From NCBI GenBank assembly GCA_023665205.1, contig JAMPEJ010000003.1, forward strand, positions 1 through 64,000: a stretch of 64,000 nucleotides of DNA. Reading direction: 5' to 3'. Under the pieces are notes generated by a model. The model ran no database searches and was not told the origin of the DNA. It saw only the letters and a program-made list of their open reading frames with translations. Both the position numbers and the translations under genes were made by a program. Positions 44,995-53,669 of this stretch are shown in pieces (within the stretch, counting starts at the first letter, position 1; every line of letters starts with the position of its first letter). This DNA is from Corallococcus sp. Lineage in GTDB: Bacteria; Bacillota; Clostridia; Christensenellales; CAG-314.

Positions 44995-45917
44995 TGTTTA
45001 TCCTCGTAAGTTTCGTAAGCTTTGACGATCTGCTGAACCAGCGGATGCCTTACGACGTCTTTTTCCGATAGACGAATAATGCCTATATCGTTGATATCCT
45101 TCAAAATTTTTACGGCGTGCTTTAAGCCCGAAGTATGACCTGACGGCAAATCTATCTGGGTAAGATCGCCGGTTATTACCATTTTGCTGTTTTCGCCCAA
45201 CCTTGTCAAAAACATTTTTATCTGTTCTTTCGTAGTATTTTGCGCTTCGTCCAAAATTACGTAAGCATTGGATAACGTACGTCCGCGCATATACGCCAAA
45301 GGCGCAATTTCGATAGTGCCGCGCTCCATCATTTTTGCAAAAGTATCGGTGCCTAACGTTTCTTGCAAAGCGTCGTACAAAGGACGCAAATAGGGATTGA
45401 CCTTTTCCTGCAAGTCTCCCGGCAAAAAGCCCAACTTTTCGCCCGCTTCCACGGCGGGACGCGTCAAAATTATTTTCTCCACCTGTTTTGCCTTAAAAGC
45501 GTTGACCGCAATTGCAACGGCAAGATACGTTTTGCCCGTTCCGGCCGGACCTATACCGAAAGTGACGGTTTTCTTCTTCATCAAGTCGACGTACTTTTTT
45601 TGACCGACGGTTTTGCTTTTTATCGGCTTGCCCTTATTCGTTATGGCAACGACGTCGTTTAACAATTCGTCCACTTCCGACAATACGCCGTCCTTGGCGC
45701 AACCGCAAAGATAATTTACTCTTCCTATATCCAAACTTTCGCCGGTGTGGATAAATTCGCGCAATTTATTAAGTACCGACAGAGCCTTGTCCACGTTTTG
45801 TTCGTCACCAAGTAAGTTACTTTGCCCGTCTGACATAACTACCTTGACGTCAAACGCTTCGCATACCGCCTTGATGTTTTCGTCAAAAGCGCCGAAAAGT
45901 TTTATAAGTTCGTCCAA
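44991..45917 (-). CDS. phoH: PhoH-family ATPase
   Basis: Protein of 308 residues from the TTG at 45917, with Walker A GPAGTGKTYLAVAIA, Walker B AYVILDEAQN and ITGDLTQIDLP. PhoH proteins are ATP-binding, RNA-helicase-like partners of YbeY, which is encoded two genes downstream. The reading frame is open upstream to an ACG at 45947 that stands 8 nt after a perfect AGGAGG; the extra residues (SKRIETES) match the normal PhoH N-terminus, so the true protein may start there. The stop overlaps pgpH by 4 nt. Confidence 0.92.
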   Translation of the reverse strand: MDELIKLFGAFDENIKAVCEAFDVKVVMSDGQSNLLGDEQNVDKALSVLNKLREFIHTGESLDIGRVNYLCGCAKDGVLSEVDELLNDVVAITNKGKPIKSKTVGQKKYVDLMKKKTVTFGIGPAGTGKTYLAVAIAVNAFKAKQVEKIILTRPAVEAGEKLGFLPGDLQEKVNPYLRPLYDALQETLGTDTFAKMMERGTIEIAPLAYMRGRTLSNAYVILDEAQNTTKEQIKMFLTRLGENSKMVITGDLTQIDLPSGHTSGLKHAVKILKDINDIGIIRLSEKDVVRHPLVQQIVKAYETYEDKQ

Positions 45918-45962
45918 CGACTCCGTTTCTATTCTCTTACTTACCGTAAAGATATCCTCCTG

Positions 45963-47045
45963 CTATTTGATTTGCGTTTCGCCGAACAACGTAACGGTTA
46001 CTCCGCCTTCGCTAACGCGACAGTCAGTGCGCGCAACTACAAAATTTGCATTTGCGGTCGCTTCTTCCAAGGCTTGACTTTTCAATTGTTCAAAGCATTC
46101 GTCAAAGGTTGCCGGCAAACTGACCTTTTGCGTTTCGTAGTATGTAATACGTTTTATTTCCAAATTTAGCGGAGCAAGACGGATCGATTCGCATTCTTCG
46201 CGAAAAGTTGCGAATGGAGGCTTTTTGCCGTAATCGTTCTGAAACAAGACCACTCTGTTTGCCGTAAAAGTTTTGCCAGTATCAACAGTCTTATCCGCAA
46301 ATCCCGTATACGGTGCAAACGCCGTACAGCTCTGTTCCAAAGTTACGCACCCCAACGCATACACGTGTTCCGTAGTTCCGTCGGAAAACGTGCGTAGCCC
46401 TACGATCAAAGGATCGCCCTTTTTGACTTCGTCTCCCGCCTTAACTACGGGCGTGCCCTGTTCGCACAATACGTCCGTTACGCGTCCGCTGCAAGTTGCA
46501 ACGATATCGCGCCGTGAGTGCATGTCTATCGGCTTATCCGCTTGTTTGCTTTTTACCACGTTGACGTACAGCGCGCTGCCCTTACGGTTGACAACGGCGT
46601 ACATTGCGTCCAACTTGACCGCAAGTTGATTTTCCAGTTTGTCTGCGTCGAAACCGAACAAACTGCGGCCCACGCCCACTTCCAAACCGTTTAGCGCTTC
46701 TAATACCGTCGAAGCGTCATAATCTCCGGACACTTCCACGTTCCAACAAAAATTGGACGAAACCGCACATACGACTACGGCCAACGCAATAAACAACGGC
46801 AAAACAAAATGCACCCGCAAAAAAGCCTTCGCGGCGCTGAAACCTATCCGTTCCACGTCGATGATATTGTAGCACCTTTCTTGCAAAAAGGCAACAACCT
46901 GCTTGCGCGAGGCGTAAGGTACCGTTATTTGACAACGTTTGCCTTGCCTAGACACGTTTATAAGAGCAGTAACTTTGGACAGTTGGTTTAACGTGCGGGC
47001 AACGTTCAGCCCGTCAAAAGTAATTCTGCAACGCGACCTAATCAT
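45963..47045 (-). CDS. yqfD: Sporulation protein YqfD
   Basis: Protein of 360 residues: an N-terminal cytoplasmic part of about 85 residues, one membrane helix (about 88-110), then an extracytoplasmic region starting WNVEVSGDYD with a POTRA-like stretch and a VTDVLCEQGTPVVKAGDEVKKGDPLIVG segment. YqfD is made in the mother cell during sporulation in Bacillus (sigma-E regulon). It overlaps yqfC by 8 nt and ends 3 nt before the AGGAGG of phoH. It suggests the organism has, or recently had, the ability to sporulate. Confidence 0.88.
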   Translation of the reverse strand: MIRSRCRITFDGLNVARTLNQLSKVTALINVSRQGKRCQITVPYASRKQVVAFLQERCYNIIDVERIGFSAAKAFLRVHFVLPLFIALAVVVCAVSSNFCWNVEVSGDYDASTVLEALNGLEVGVGRSLFGFDADKLENQLAVKLDAMYAVVNRKGSALYVNVVKSKQADKPIDMHSRRDIVATCSGRVTDVLCEQGTPVVKAGDEVKKGDPLIVGLRTFSDGTTEHVYALGCVTLEQSCTAFAPYTGFADKTVDTGKTFTANRVVLFQNDYGKKPPFATFREECESIRLAPLNLEIKRITYYETQKVSLPATFDECFEQLKSQALEEATANANFVVARTDCRVSEGGVTVTLFGETQIK

Positions 47046-47307
47046 TTTGCACCGCCACAGAAAAAACTTCGCCTGCCACTACGGCATAATTTTTTTCCAA
47101 ACATCTTATTTGGAGATTTGCGCCGCTGATTACAAGAACGTTTTTACCGAACAGAAACGACACTTTATCCGCTTGGTAATCGCAGATGCCGCGGTGACCT
47201 TCAATCACTGCGTAACGGTTGGCAAAAACACTGTACTTCCCCTGCACGAGCGACGACAGTTCTACGCCGCAAATATCGGATATACATTTTTCAAAAGAAT
47301 TGTTCAT
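47038..47307 (-). CDS. yqfC: YabP/YqfC-family sporulation protein
   Basis: Protein of 89 residues from the ATG at 47307. The RYAVIEGHRGICDYQADKV strand pair and the VLVISGANLQIRCLEKN end match YqfC. There is no ribosome-binding site before this ATG. CATATACT lies 8 nt upstream and resembles a sigma-E -10 (CATAcAnT), so the mRNA may be nearly leaderless. Alternative TTG starts exist at 47328 (AAGGA 7 nt upstream) and 47334. Confidence 0.75.
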   Translation of the reverse strand: MNNSFEKCISDICGVELSSLVQGKYSVFANRYAVIEGHRGICDYQADKVSFLFGKNVLVISGANLQIRCLEKNYAVVAGEVFSVAVQND

Positions 47308-47347
47308 ACCGCTAGTATATGAGGGCAAAAACAATTCCTTGCAAAAG

Positions 47348-47605
47348 TTACAGCAGTTTCTCCAATAGCGTATTCAGTTCGTTCACCTTTTCTTCCGACA
47401 TTGTTCCCTCGGAATTTATAACGCAATTGAACAAATGAGCTTTCAAAATTTCCTTGTTTGTACGCGACAAGATTGCCTGACTTGCCATAATTTGGTTAGA
47501 AATATCCAAACAATATCTGTCTTCCTGCACCATTTTTATGATGCCGTCCATTTGTCCGCGTGCGGTATTAAGCAACCTTATAACTTGTTTTTTATCTGCT
47601 TGCAT
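47348..47605 (-). CDS. csoR: Copper-sensing repressor CsoR
   Basis: All-helical protein of 85 residues with the Cu(I) ligands Cys32, His57 and Cys61 (YCLDIS and HLFNC), i.e. the C-x24-H-x3-C pattern. ARGQMDGIIKMVQEDRYC is the family core. Copper binding releases it from DNA. It follows copA by about 40 nt in the same transcript and is the obvious regulator of the palindrome at 50243-50257. Confidence 0.92.
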   Translation of the reverse strand: MQADKKQVIRLLNTARGQMDGIIKMVQEDRYCLDISNQIMASQAILSRTNKEILKAHLFNCVINSEGTMSEEKVNELNTLLEKLL

Positions 47606-47646
47606 GATGGTTTTCCTCTATAAAGTATATTTGTTGTTTCAAACGC

Positions 47647-50220
47647 TTACAACGTTTCAACTTCCGTAACGGAATAGTCCTGTGCGGTTACCGCTTGCGA
47701 AAGCGCTTGTTCGGCAACCGAACCGTCGGTAGTTACCAAAGCGCACTTTTCTTCCAGACTGACGAAAACTTCCTTTACTCCGTCTACGGCTTTTAACGCC
47801 TTTTCAACGCGAGCAACGCAGTGTCCGCACATCATTCCTTCTACGTGCAATTTGTATTTCATTTTGTCCTCCTTGTCCGGAACGTCTGGTTCCGTAATAC
47901 CGTCTTGATTATCAGACGAAATTTTTTCCTCGATCGACTTGGGCGCGCGAACTTCTACGGCCGCTTTCAGCGGTTTGAAAAAGTTCAAACGCAACGCGTT
48001 TGTCACCACAAACAAACTGGATACGCTCATTGCCGCAGCGGCTATCATAGGGTTGAGCTTCAAAGCAAGCGGCGTTGCGTACAAAGCGCCCGCGGCGATA
48101 GGTATGCCCAACACGTTGTAAAAAAATGCCCAAAACAAATTTTGTTTGATATTTCTGACCGTTTTTTTGCCCAAACGTATTGCGGTGGAAAGGTCGTTAA
48201 GATCGTTTTTCATCAGCACTACGTCGGCGCTGTCTACGGCTATATCCGAACCGTTTGCCACCGCAAATCCCACGTCCGCCGCGGTTAAGGCCGGCGCGTC
48301 GTTGATACCGTCGCCCACCATTGCGGTCACTCCGCTTTGCATAAGTTCTCGCACCTTCTGCTCTTTTTCGTCGGGTAGCACTTCGGCAAAATAAGTATCG
48401 ATACCAACTTCTTCGCAAACGGCTTTTGCGGCTAGTTTATTGTCGCCTGTAAGCAAAACGGTTTTTATGCCCAAAGAATGCAATTTTGCGACGGCCTCCT
48501 TGGAAGTCGGTTTTATTTCGTCTCCTACTCCGATAATTCCCGTCACTTTGCCGTTTTGCGATACGATAAGACAAGTAAGAGCCTTCTCGGAATACTCCTC
48601 CAAAAGCGCTTGCACGGGCGATATATCTGCGCCTTGTTCTTTCATTAGCAACGCGTTTCCTATTGCGTATGTAATTCCGTCTGTAGTCGCAACTACGCCG
48701 CGTCCTGCCAAAGTCTGAAAATCGGACGGCGCAAGCAGGCTTACGCTTAGCGTTTCCGCATAGTCGACAACGGCTTTGCCGAGCGGATGTTCGCTTTGCT
48801 TTTCAATGCCTCCTATAACTGCAAAAAAATGTTTTTCGTCCGTGTTGCACCAAAAGTTTTTTACTTTAGGCTCGCCCAAAGTCACGGTTCCGGTTTTGTC
48901 TAAAACCACCTGTTTGACGGAAGCGAGACGCTCCAAAATTTCGCCGCTTTTTACAAGTATGCCGTTTTGCGCGCCCTTGCCGGTTGCAACCATAATGGCG
49001 ACCGGCGTAGCCAAGCCCAAAGCGCACGGACAGGAAATGACCAGCACTGAAATACCGAAGCCCAAAGCGTCGGAAACCGACTTTGTAACGCACGCCCACA
49101 CAATAAACGTTACAAGAGCCAAACTCATGACCACAGGTACAAACACACCGGAAATTTTGTCCGCCAACCTTTGAATAGGCGCTTTGGAAGAACCGGCGTC
49201 TTCCACCAAAGCGATAATTTGCGACAAAACGCTTTGCTGCCCAACATTGGTCACGCGTACCCTGACGTAGCCGCCGGCGTTTACCGTACCGCCTATAACG
49301 CGGCTGTCTACGTTTTTTTCAACCGGCAGGCTTTCGCCGCTTATAGCGCTTTCGTTAGCAAAGCAATTGCCGAAAACGACTACTCCGTCCGAAGGAAAAG
49401 ACATACCGCTTTTGACGGCGACTATATCGCCGGGCGCCAACGTTGCGCTGTCAACTTCGCGCTCCGAGTCGCCCGACACAAGCAACGCGGAATTAGGAAC
49501 AAGTTTTCTCAGTTTAGAGAGAGCATCGCCGGTTTTGGTTTTGCTGCGCCCCTCAAAATATTTACCCAAATCTACCAAGGCAAGAATCATAGCAGAAGAC
49601 TCGAAGTACAGTTCGTGATGATATTTGGCGACCGTCGCCATATCTCCCCTGCCCAAAGCAGCGCTTACGATAAACATAGTGATGACGCCGTACAACGCGC
49701 CCGCAAAAGACCCTACGGCAATAAGAGTGTCCATATTGGGCGAGCCCTTGAACAGACGCTTGAAGCCGACGGTAAAATAACTGCGGTTGACGTACCACAC
49801 CGGTAAACACAACAAAAACTGCGCCAATGCAAAAGACAGTGCGTTTTGCGTGCCGGAAAGAAATCCGGGCAAAGGAGCGCCTATCATGTGCCCCATTGCC
49901 ACATACATCAATACTACGCAAAAGACGGCTGATAACAACAAACGAAAAAGCGATACTCCGCTTGGCATCTGTTTTTGCGAAACGGGCTTTTGCCGAGAAA
50001 TTCCGCTTTCGCACAAGACTTGCGCGCCGTAACCGGACTTCTGCACGGCGTCGACTATTGCGTCGGAAGTAACCGCTTTCTCGTCGAAATCCACTTGCAT
50101 GCCGTTAGTCAAAAGGCTGACAGAAACGCTTTTGACTCCGTCCAACTTTTTGACGGCTTTTTCCACGTGAGATGAACATGCCGAACAAGTCATGCCAGTC
50201 ACGGTAAATTTTTGTTTCAT
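47647..50220 (-). CDS. copA: Cu(I)-exporting P1B-type ATPase with N- and C-terminal metal-binding domains
   Basis: Protein of 857 residues. The N-terminal heavy-metal domain has GMTCSAC (Cys12, Cys15). Eight membrane helices follow, with the CPC site in VISCPCALGLATP, the phosphorylated Asp in DKTGTVT, the SEHPLG motif and GDGINDAPAL. The last 70 residues are a second heavy-metal domain (MKYKLHVEGMMCGHC) that looks like a complete CopZ chaperone joined after a charged linker with an internal Met. It exports cytoplasmic Cu(I). It is the first gene of the copA-csoR operon. Confidence 0.95.
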   Translation of the reverse strand: MKQKFTVTGMTCSACSSHVEKAVKKLDGVKSVSVSLLTNGMQVDFDEKAVTSDAIVDAVQKSGYGAQVLCESGISRQKPVSQKQMPSGVSLFRLLLSAVFCVVLMYVAMGHMIGAPLPGFLSGTQNALSFALAQFLLCLPVWYVNRSYFTVGFKRLFKGSPNMDTLIAVGSFAGALYGVITMFIVSAALGRGDMATVAKYHHELYFESSAMILALVDLGKYFEGRSKTKTGDALSKLRKLVPNSALLVSGDSEREVDSATLAPGDIVAVKSGMSFPSDGVVVFGNCFANESAISGESLPVEKNVDSRVIGGTVNAGGYVRVRVTNVGQQSVLSQIIALVEDAGSSKAPIQRLADKISGVFVPVVMSLALVTFIVWACVTKSVSDALGFGISVLVISCPCALGLATPVAIMVATGKGAQNGILVKSGEILERLASVKQVVLDKTGTVTLGEPKVKNFWCNTDEKHFFAVIGGIEKQSEHPLGKAVVDYAETLSVSLLAPSDFQTLAGRGVVATTDGITYAIGNALLMKEQGADISPVQALLEEYSEKALTCLIVSQNGKVTGIIGVGDEIKPTSKEAVAKLHSLGIKTVLLTGDNKLAAKAVCEEVGIDTYFAEVLPDEKEQKVRELMQSGVTAMVGDGINDAPALTAADVGFAVANGSDIAVDSADVVLMKNDLNDLSTAIRLGKKTVRNIKQNLFWAFFYNVLGIPIAAGALYATPLALKLNPMIAAAAMSVSSLFVVTNALRLNFFKPLKAAVEVRAPKSIEEKISSDNQDGITEPDVPDKEDKMKYKLHVEGMMCGHCVARVEKALKAVDGVKEVFVSLEEKCALVTTDGSVAEQALSQAVTAQDYSVTEVETL

Positions 50221-50242
50221 CGCACCACCCTTATAAAAAATA

Positions 50243-50257
50243 TACCCCCACTGGGTA
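50243..50257 (-). promoter_or_regulatory. CsoR-type operator
   Basis: TACCCCCACTGGGTA has inverted arms TACCC/GGGTA around a C-rich centre, like CsoR boxes. It lies just downstream of the copA -10 box and before the start codon. Confidence 0.7.
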
Positions 50258-50268
50258 CTGGTATGTTC

Positions 50269-50297
50269 ATTATAATACTATTGTCGGCGTTCGTCAA
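50269..50297 (-). promoter_or_regulatory. Promoter of copA-csoR
   Basis: Minus strand TTGACG (50297-50292), 17-nt spacer, TATAAT (50274-50269). The start of transcription would fall next to the CsoR box. Confidence 0.9.
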
Positions 50298-50434
50298 CGG
50301 TTACAAACGGATTTTCAAAAGATTTTTTCTATAAACACGGCTGAATTTTAATGGTACATTTAACAGTATTTTTACGGTATTAAACTGTAATCGCGAATTT
50401 ACGTCAATGCTAAAAATAATTAACTCTAAAAATC

Positions 50435-50463
50435 TTGAACAATTTTACTTGCCGTGATACAAT
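50435..50463 (+). promoter_or_regulatory. Promoter of the GDPD gene
   Basis: TTGAAC (50435-50440), 17-nt spacer, TACAAT (50458-50463). Divergent from the copper promoter; nothing else is evident between 50298 and 50434. Confidence 0.8.
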
Positions 50464-50488
50464 ACGTCTATAAAAACGGAGACTGCGT

Positions 50489-51526
50489 ATGACGAAACGT
50501 AAACGTAAATTTAATTGGAAAATTTTTTGTATAATTGCAGGCTGCATATTACTGGTTTACTTTGTGTTTGCCATACTTCCGCGCACGCAATGTATAGAAG
50601 ATAATCCGTTTCTGATAGAAAAAGGCGCTCGGCCGCTTCTCATCGCGCACGGCGGAGGACACAAAGAATTTCCGGACAATACGCTGGAAGCATGTTACAA
50701 CGCATACAGCGTAGACGAAAACGTAATGTTGGAAATGGACGTATCCATAACCAAAGACGACGTTGTGATAATGTCGCACGACACAACTTTGGATCGACGC
50801 ACCGACGCAAACGGGGCTATCGCCGACTGGAACTATTCCGATTTGATTGAACAAAAAGTTAATTTCGGCTACCTTAACGAAGACAAAGACGGAAATTTGC
50901 TTGATGAAAAAATCAAATTCAAAGATTTTTACGGAAAACAAGTAACTCCGCGCGACGTTCCGAACTACCCTGACGGACTACCGAACCGCGATCCTGATAT
51001 TTATTTGGCAACCACGCTAAAAGAAGTGCTGGAAGCTTTTCCCGACAACACGGTAAACGTAGAAATAAAGCAAAAAGACGATACAGGCTTGCGAGCGTTA
51101 GCGGCAGTTGTAGAGATCTTAGAAGAAGAACAGGCTTTTGACCGAGTAGTATTGGCGTCTTTCCACAATAAAATTTATAAAGAAATTAAAAATATCGCAA
51201 AGGAAAAAGCAAAAGAAGGCATAACTCTTTTGTGTTCGCCGGAATACGTGGGCGTCGGCACTCTGCTTATATCCGGAGCATTGAAACTGGACGCACTGTA
51301 TGCCGAACCTGTCGCCGTTTTGCAAGTGCCGATGAACCTGTCAATTATCCGCATGGACAAAAAGTGGTTTGTAGACGCGGCGCACAGCCACAACGTTGCA
51401 GTACACTTCTGGACCATCGACAAAGAAAAAGATATGCGGTACCTGATAGAAATAGGAGCAGACGGGATAATGACCAATCTGCCCCATCTGTTGAAAAAAG
51501 TTTACGACGACGTTTTCGGCAAATAA
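50489..51526 (+). CDS. Glycerophosphodiester phosphodiesterase-family membrane protein
   Basis: Protein of 345 residues; GGAG lies 7 nt before the ATG. A basic N-terminus and one membrane helix (about 11-33) are followed by the GDPD barrel: AHGGGHKEFPDNTLEA (the usual HRG is HGG, losing the Arg), EMDVSITKDDVVIMSHD, VEIKQKDD, and HFWTIDKEKDMRYLIEIGADGIMT. GDPD enzymes cleave glycerophosphodiesters or related phospholipids. The helix should place the domain outside the membrane. The Arg-to-Gly change in the first motif may alter activity. Confidence 0.85.
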   Translation: MTKRKRKFNWKIFCIIAGCILLVYFVFAILPRTQCIEDNPFLIEKGARPLLIAHGGGHKEFPDNTLEACYNAYSVDENVMLEMDVSITKDDVVIMSHDTTLDRRTDANGAIADWNYSDLIEQKVNFGYLNEDKDGNLLDEKIKFKDFYGKQVTPRDVPNYPDGLPNRDPDIYLATTLKEVLEAFPDNTVNVEIKQKDDTGLRALAAVVEILEEEQAFDRVVLASFHNKIYKEIKNIAKEKAKEGITLLCSPEYVGVGTLLISGALKLDALYAEPVAVLQVPMNLSIIRMDKKWFVDAAHSHNVAVHFWTIDKEKDMRYLIEIGADGIMTNLPHLLKKVYDDVFGK

Positions 51527-51542
51527 AATTTTTGCAAACACG

Positions 51543-51571
51543 TTGACAAATCTTAAAGCAAATGCTAAACT
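51543..51571 (+). promoter_or_regulatory. Promoter of the YtrA-type ABC operon, interleaved with a terminator
   Basis: TTGACA (51543-51548), 17-nt spacer, extended -10 TGC-TAAACT (to 51571). The -10 overlaps the left arm of the hairpin at 51568-51594, so transcripts starting here contain only its right half and are not terminated. Confidence 0.8.
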
Positions 51572-51603
51572 GTGCATATTCAATATGCACAGTTGTTTTT
51601 TTG
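51568..51603 (+). terminator. Terminator of the GDPD gene and possible GntR operator
   Basis: A perfect 12-bp stem (AACTGTGCATAT with ATATGCACAGTT, loop TCA) is followed by GTTTTTTTG. The same palindrome covers the start site of the next operon, where the GntR protein encoded at 53164-53535 could bind. Confidence 0.8.
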
Positions 51604-51658
51604 TACCGTCGATACGCAAATAAGCAAGTAACAATATAAAACCGTAAAAGGAGTTAAA

Positions 51659-52498
51659 ATGCTGGAAGTAAAAAATTTGTGCAAAACTTACCCCGCGTTT
51701 AGATTGCAAAACGTAAATTTTATCTTGCCGGAAGGCGAAATCGTAGGCTTTGTCGGACAAAACGGCGCAGGCAAAACCACCGCTTTGAAATGCATAATGC
51801 GCGCGGTAGTTCCCGATAGCGGCACGGTGACAGTCAACGGACTGGATATGAAAGAAAACGAGGAACAGATAAAGCAGTATGTAAGTTTTACATCCGGCGC
51901 TTTCGAGTACTTCCGCAATGACAAGATACGCAAGATAGCCGCCGTATACGGCAAATTTTACAGCAATTGGGAGGATGAACAGTTTGAAAATTACTGCAAA
52001 ACCTTTGATCTCGATTTGAACAAACGCGTAAAAGAACTTTCCGCAGGCATGAAAGTGAAATTCGCTTTGGCGCTTGCGCTGTCGCACAACGCAAAAATTT
52101 TTATCTTTGACGAACCGACAAGCGGCTTGGATCCGATTGCGCGGGACGAATTGCTGGACCTATTCCGCGACGTAGTGTCCGACGGCGAAAGTTCTATTTT
52201 GTTTTCTACCCATATCACGAGCGACCTGGACAAATGCGCCGACAGAATACTGTTTATAAACAAAGGCAAAATCGTTTTGGACAGTCCAAAAGACGAACTG
52301 CTGGAATCGCACGCTCTCATTAAAGGCGGCTCTAACGACCTTACGGAAAATCTGAAATCGCGCTGCGTAGCGGTAAAAACAAACTCATTCGGATTTTCCG
52401 CCCTTATAAAACGGGGAAATCTTACGGAAAAGTTAGACAGCGAAAAACCGACTTTGGACGACGTGATAGTGTTTTACGGTAAGGAGAACGAACAATGA
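51659..52498 (+). CDS. ABC transporter ATP-binding protein (YtrB/BcrA-like)
   Basis: Protein of 279 residues after AAAGGAG. Walker A GQNGAGKTTALK, signature ELSAGMKVKFALAL (degenerate LSGGQ, as in YtrB-type proteins), Walker B IFIFDEPTSGLD, H-loop FSTHITSD. The C-terminal 65 residues are a variable extension. It forms an ABC-2 system with the next gene, whose ATG overlaps its stop by 4 nt. Such operons respond to cell-wall antibiotics in other Firmicutes. Confidence 0.9.
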   Translation: MLEVKNLCKTYPAFRLQNVNFILPEGEIVGFVGQNGAGKTTALKCIMRAVVPDSGTVTVNGLDMKENEEQIKQYVSFTSGAFEYFRNDKIRKIAAVYGKFYSNWEDEQFENYCKTFDLDLNKRVKELSAGMKVKFALALALSHNAKIFIFDEPTSGLDPIARDELLDLFRDVVSDGESSILFSTHITSDLDKCADRILFINKGKIVLDSPKDELLESHALIKGGSNDLTENLKSRCVAVKTNSFGFSALIKRGNLTEKLDSEKPTLDDVIVFYGKENEQ

Positions 52499-53163
52499 TC
52501 AAACTGTACTTAAAAGAACTGAAACTCAACGTAAAACTGCCCGTATGGCTGATAGGTTTGCTGGGCGCCATGGTCTTGATACCCAACTACCCCATTATAG
52601 TAGGCATAGGGTACAGTATTTTTCAAATTTTTATATACATGCAATACGCGCGGGAAAACCGATCGCAGGAGTTTTCTGCAATGCTGCCTGTAAAACGCAA
52701 CGACATAGTGTCCTCTACCGTTTCGGTCATAGTAACGTTGGAAGCGGTCAACTTACTTGTTTCGGCAATAAGCGGCGCGGCAGTGCGGATCTGCTACGGT
52801 TTTGGAGTGCCGGCATATGCACAAGGCAATATCGTGGGATTGGACGCCAATTTGACTTTTTTCGGAGTGGCATTGATTTGCCTAGCAATATTCAATCTGA
52901 TATTTATTACGCAGTTTTTTAAGTCCGGATACAAATACGGCGTACCTATCGTTACGGGGTTGTTGACTTTTGTTGCGGTATATGCAATACTGGAATTGAT
53001 GATCCAACTTGTTCCCGTTTTGAAAAACTCGTTGGACACGTTTGACGTAGAGACCGTCTGGGCAAGGTTGATCGTGTTGACGACAGGCATGATCGCCTAC
53101 GTCGGTTCGGCTTTTGCCGCCGACAAAATTGCGCAAAAGAATTTTGAAAAGGTAAGTTTGTAG
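52495..53163 (+). CDS. ABC-2 type membrane protein
   Basis: Protein of 222 residues with six hydrophobic segments (about 15-33, 37-52, 75-100, 118-140, 150-175, 193-212). MLPVKRNDIVSSTVSV is the conserved cytoplasmic loop of this ABC-2 subgroup. Membrane partner of the preceding ATPase; the substrate is unknown. The stop TAG is followed at once by the ATG of the GntR gene. Confidence 0.8.
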   Translation: MIKLYLKELKLNVKLPVWLIGLLGAMVLIPNYPIIVGIGYSIFQIFIYMQYARENRSQEFSAMLPVKRNDIVSSTVSVIVTLEAVNLLVSAISGAAVRICYGFGVPAYAQGNIVGLDANLTFFGVALICLAIFNLIFITQFFKSGYKYGVPIVTGLLTFVAVYAILELMIQLVPVLKNSLDTFDVETVWARLIVLTTGMIAYVGSAFAADKIAQKNFEKVSL

Positions 53164-53535
53164 ATGAAGTTGTACGTACTGCAAAAAAGCGAAACGCCGT
53201 TATATTTGCAACTGCACGATCAAATAGTATCGCAAATAGTAACAGGAGAAATAGGCGAAAATTACTGTTTACCGTCCATACGCTTTGTTGCGCGCGAACT
53301 TCAAATAAGCGTCATACCCGTAAAAACCGCATACGAACAGTTGGAGAAAGAAGGATATATCTACACGGTACAAGGCAAGGGGTGTTTTGTAGCAAACGTT
53401 GCCGCCTATGCAAAAAAGCAAGAACTTGCCGCAAAAAAATTGCAGGAAAGCGTGAACTACTGCAAAGAATTAGGTTTGAGTTTGGAAGAAATAGAAAAAA
53501 CGGTTGCGGACTGTTACGGCGATAAGGAGATTTGA
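53164..53535 (+). CDS. GntR-family regulator, YtrA subfamily
   Basis: Protein of 123 residues: a winged helix (PLYLQLHDQIVSQIVTGEIG, LPSIRFVARELQISVIPVKTAYEQLEKEGYIYTVQGKGCFV) and a short helical tail for dimerisation, the YtrA arrangement. These proteins repress their own ABC operon. Here it is the last gene rather than the first, as more often seen. The palindrome at 51568-51594 is its likely operator. Confidence 0.9.
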   Translation: MKLYVLQKSETPLYLQLHDQIVSQIVTGEIGENYCLPSIRFVARELQISVIPVKTAYEQLEKEGYIYTVQGKGCFVANVAAYAKKQELAAKKLQESVNYCKELGLSLEEIEKTVADCYGDKEI

Positions 53536-53611
53536 AAAAAACGGTCGTTTGAGACGGCGCGTGCCGTATTGACGGGAATATAAACAAAAACTTAGTACAA
53601 CCAAGAAAAAC

Positions 53612-53650
53612 AACAAAAAGCCGAAGAAATGCGTTTCTTCGGCTTTAACG
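53612..53650. terminator. Bidirectional terminator between the ABC operon and pfkA
   Basis: AAAGCCGAAGAAA (53617-53629) pairs perfectly with TTTCTTCGGCTTT (53634-53646), loop TGCG. The minus strand continues TTGTTGTTTTTC, so it mainly serves pfkA. Confidence 0.85.
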
Positions 53651-53669
53651 ATATATGTTTACAAACGTC

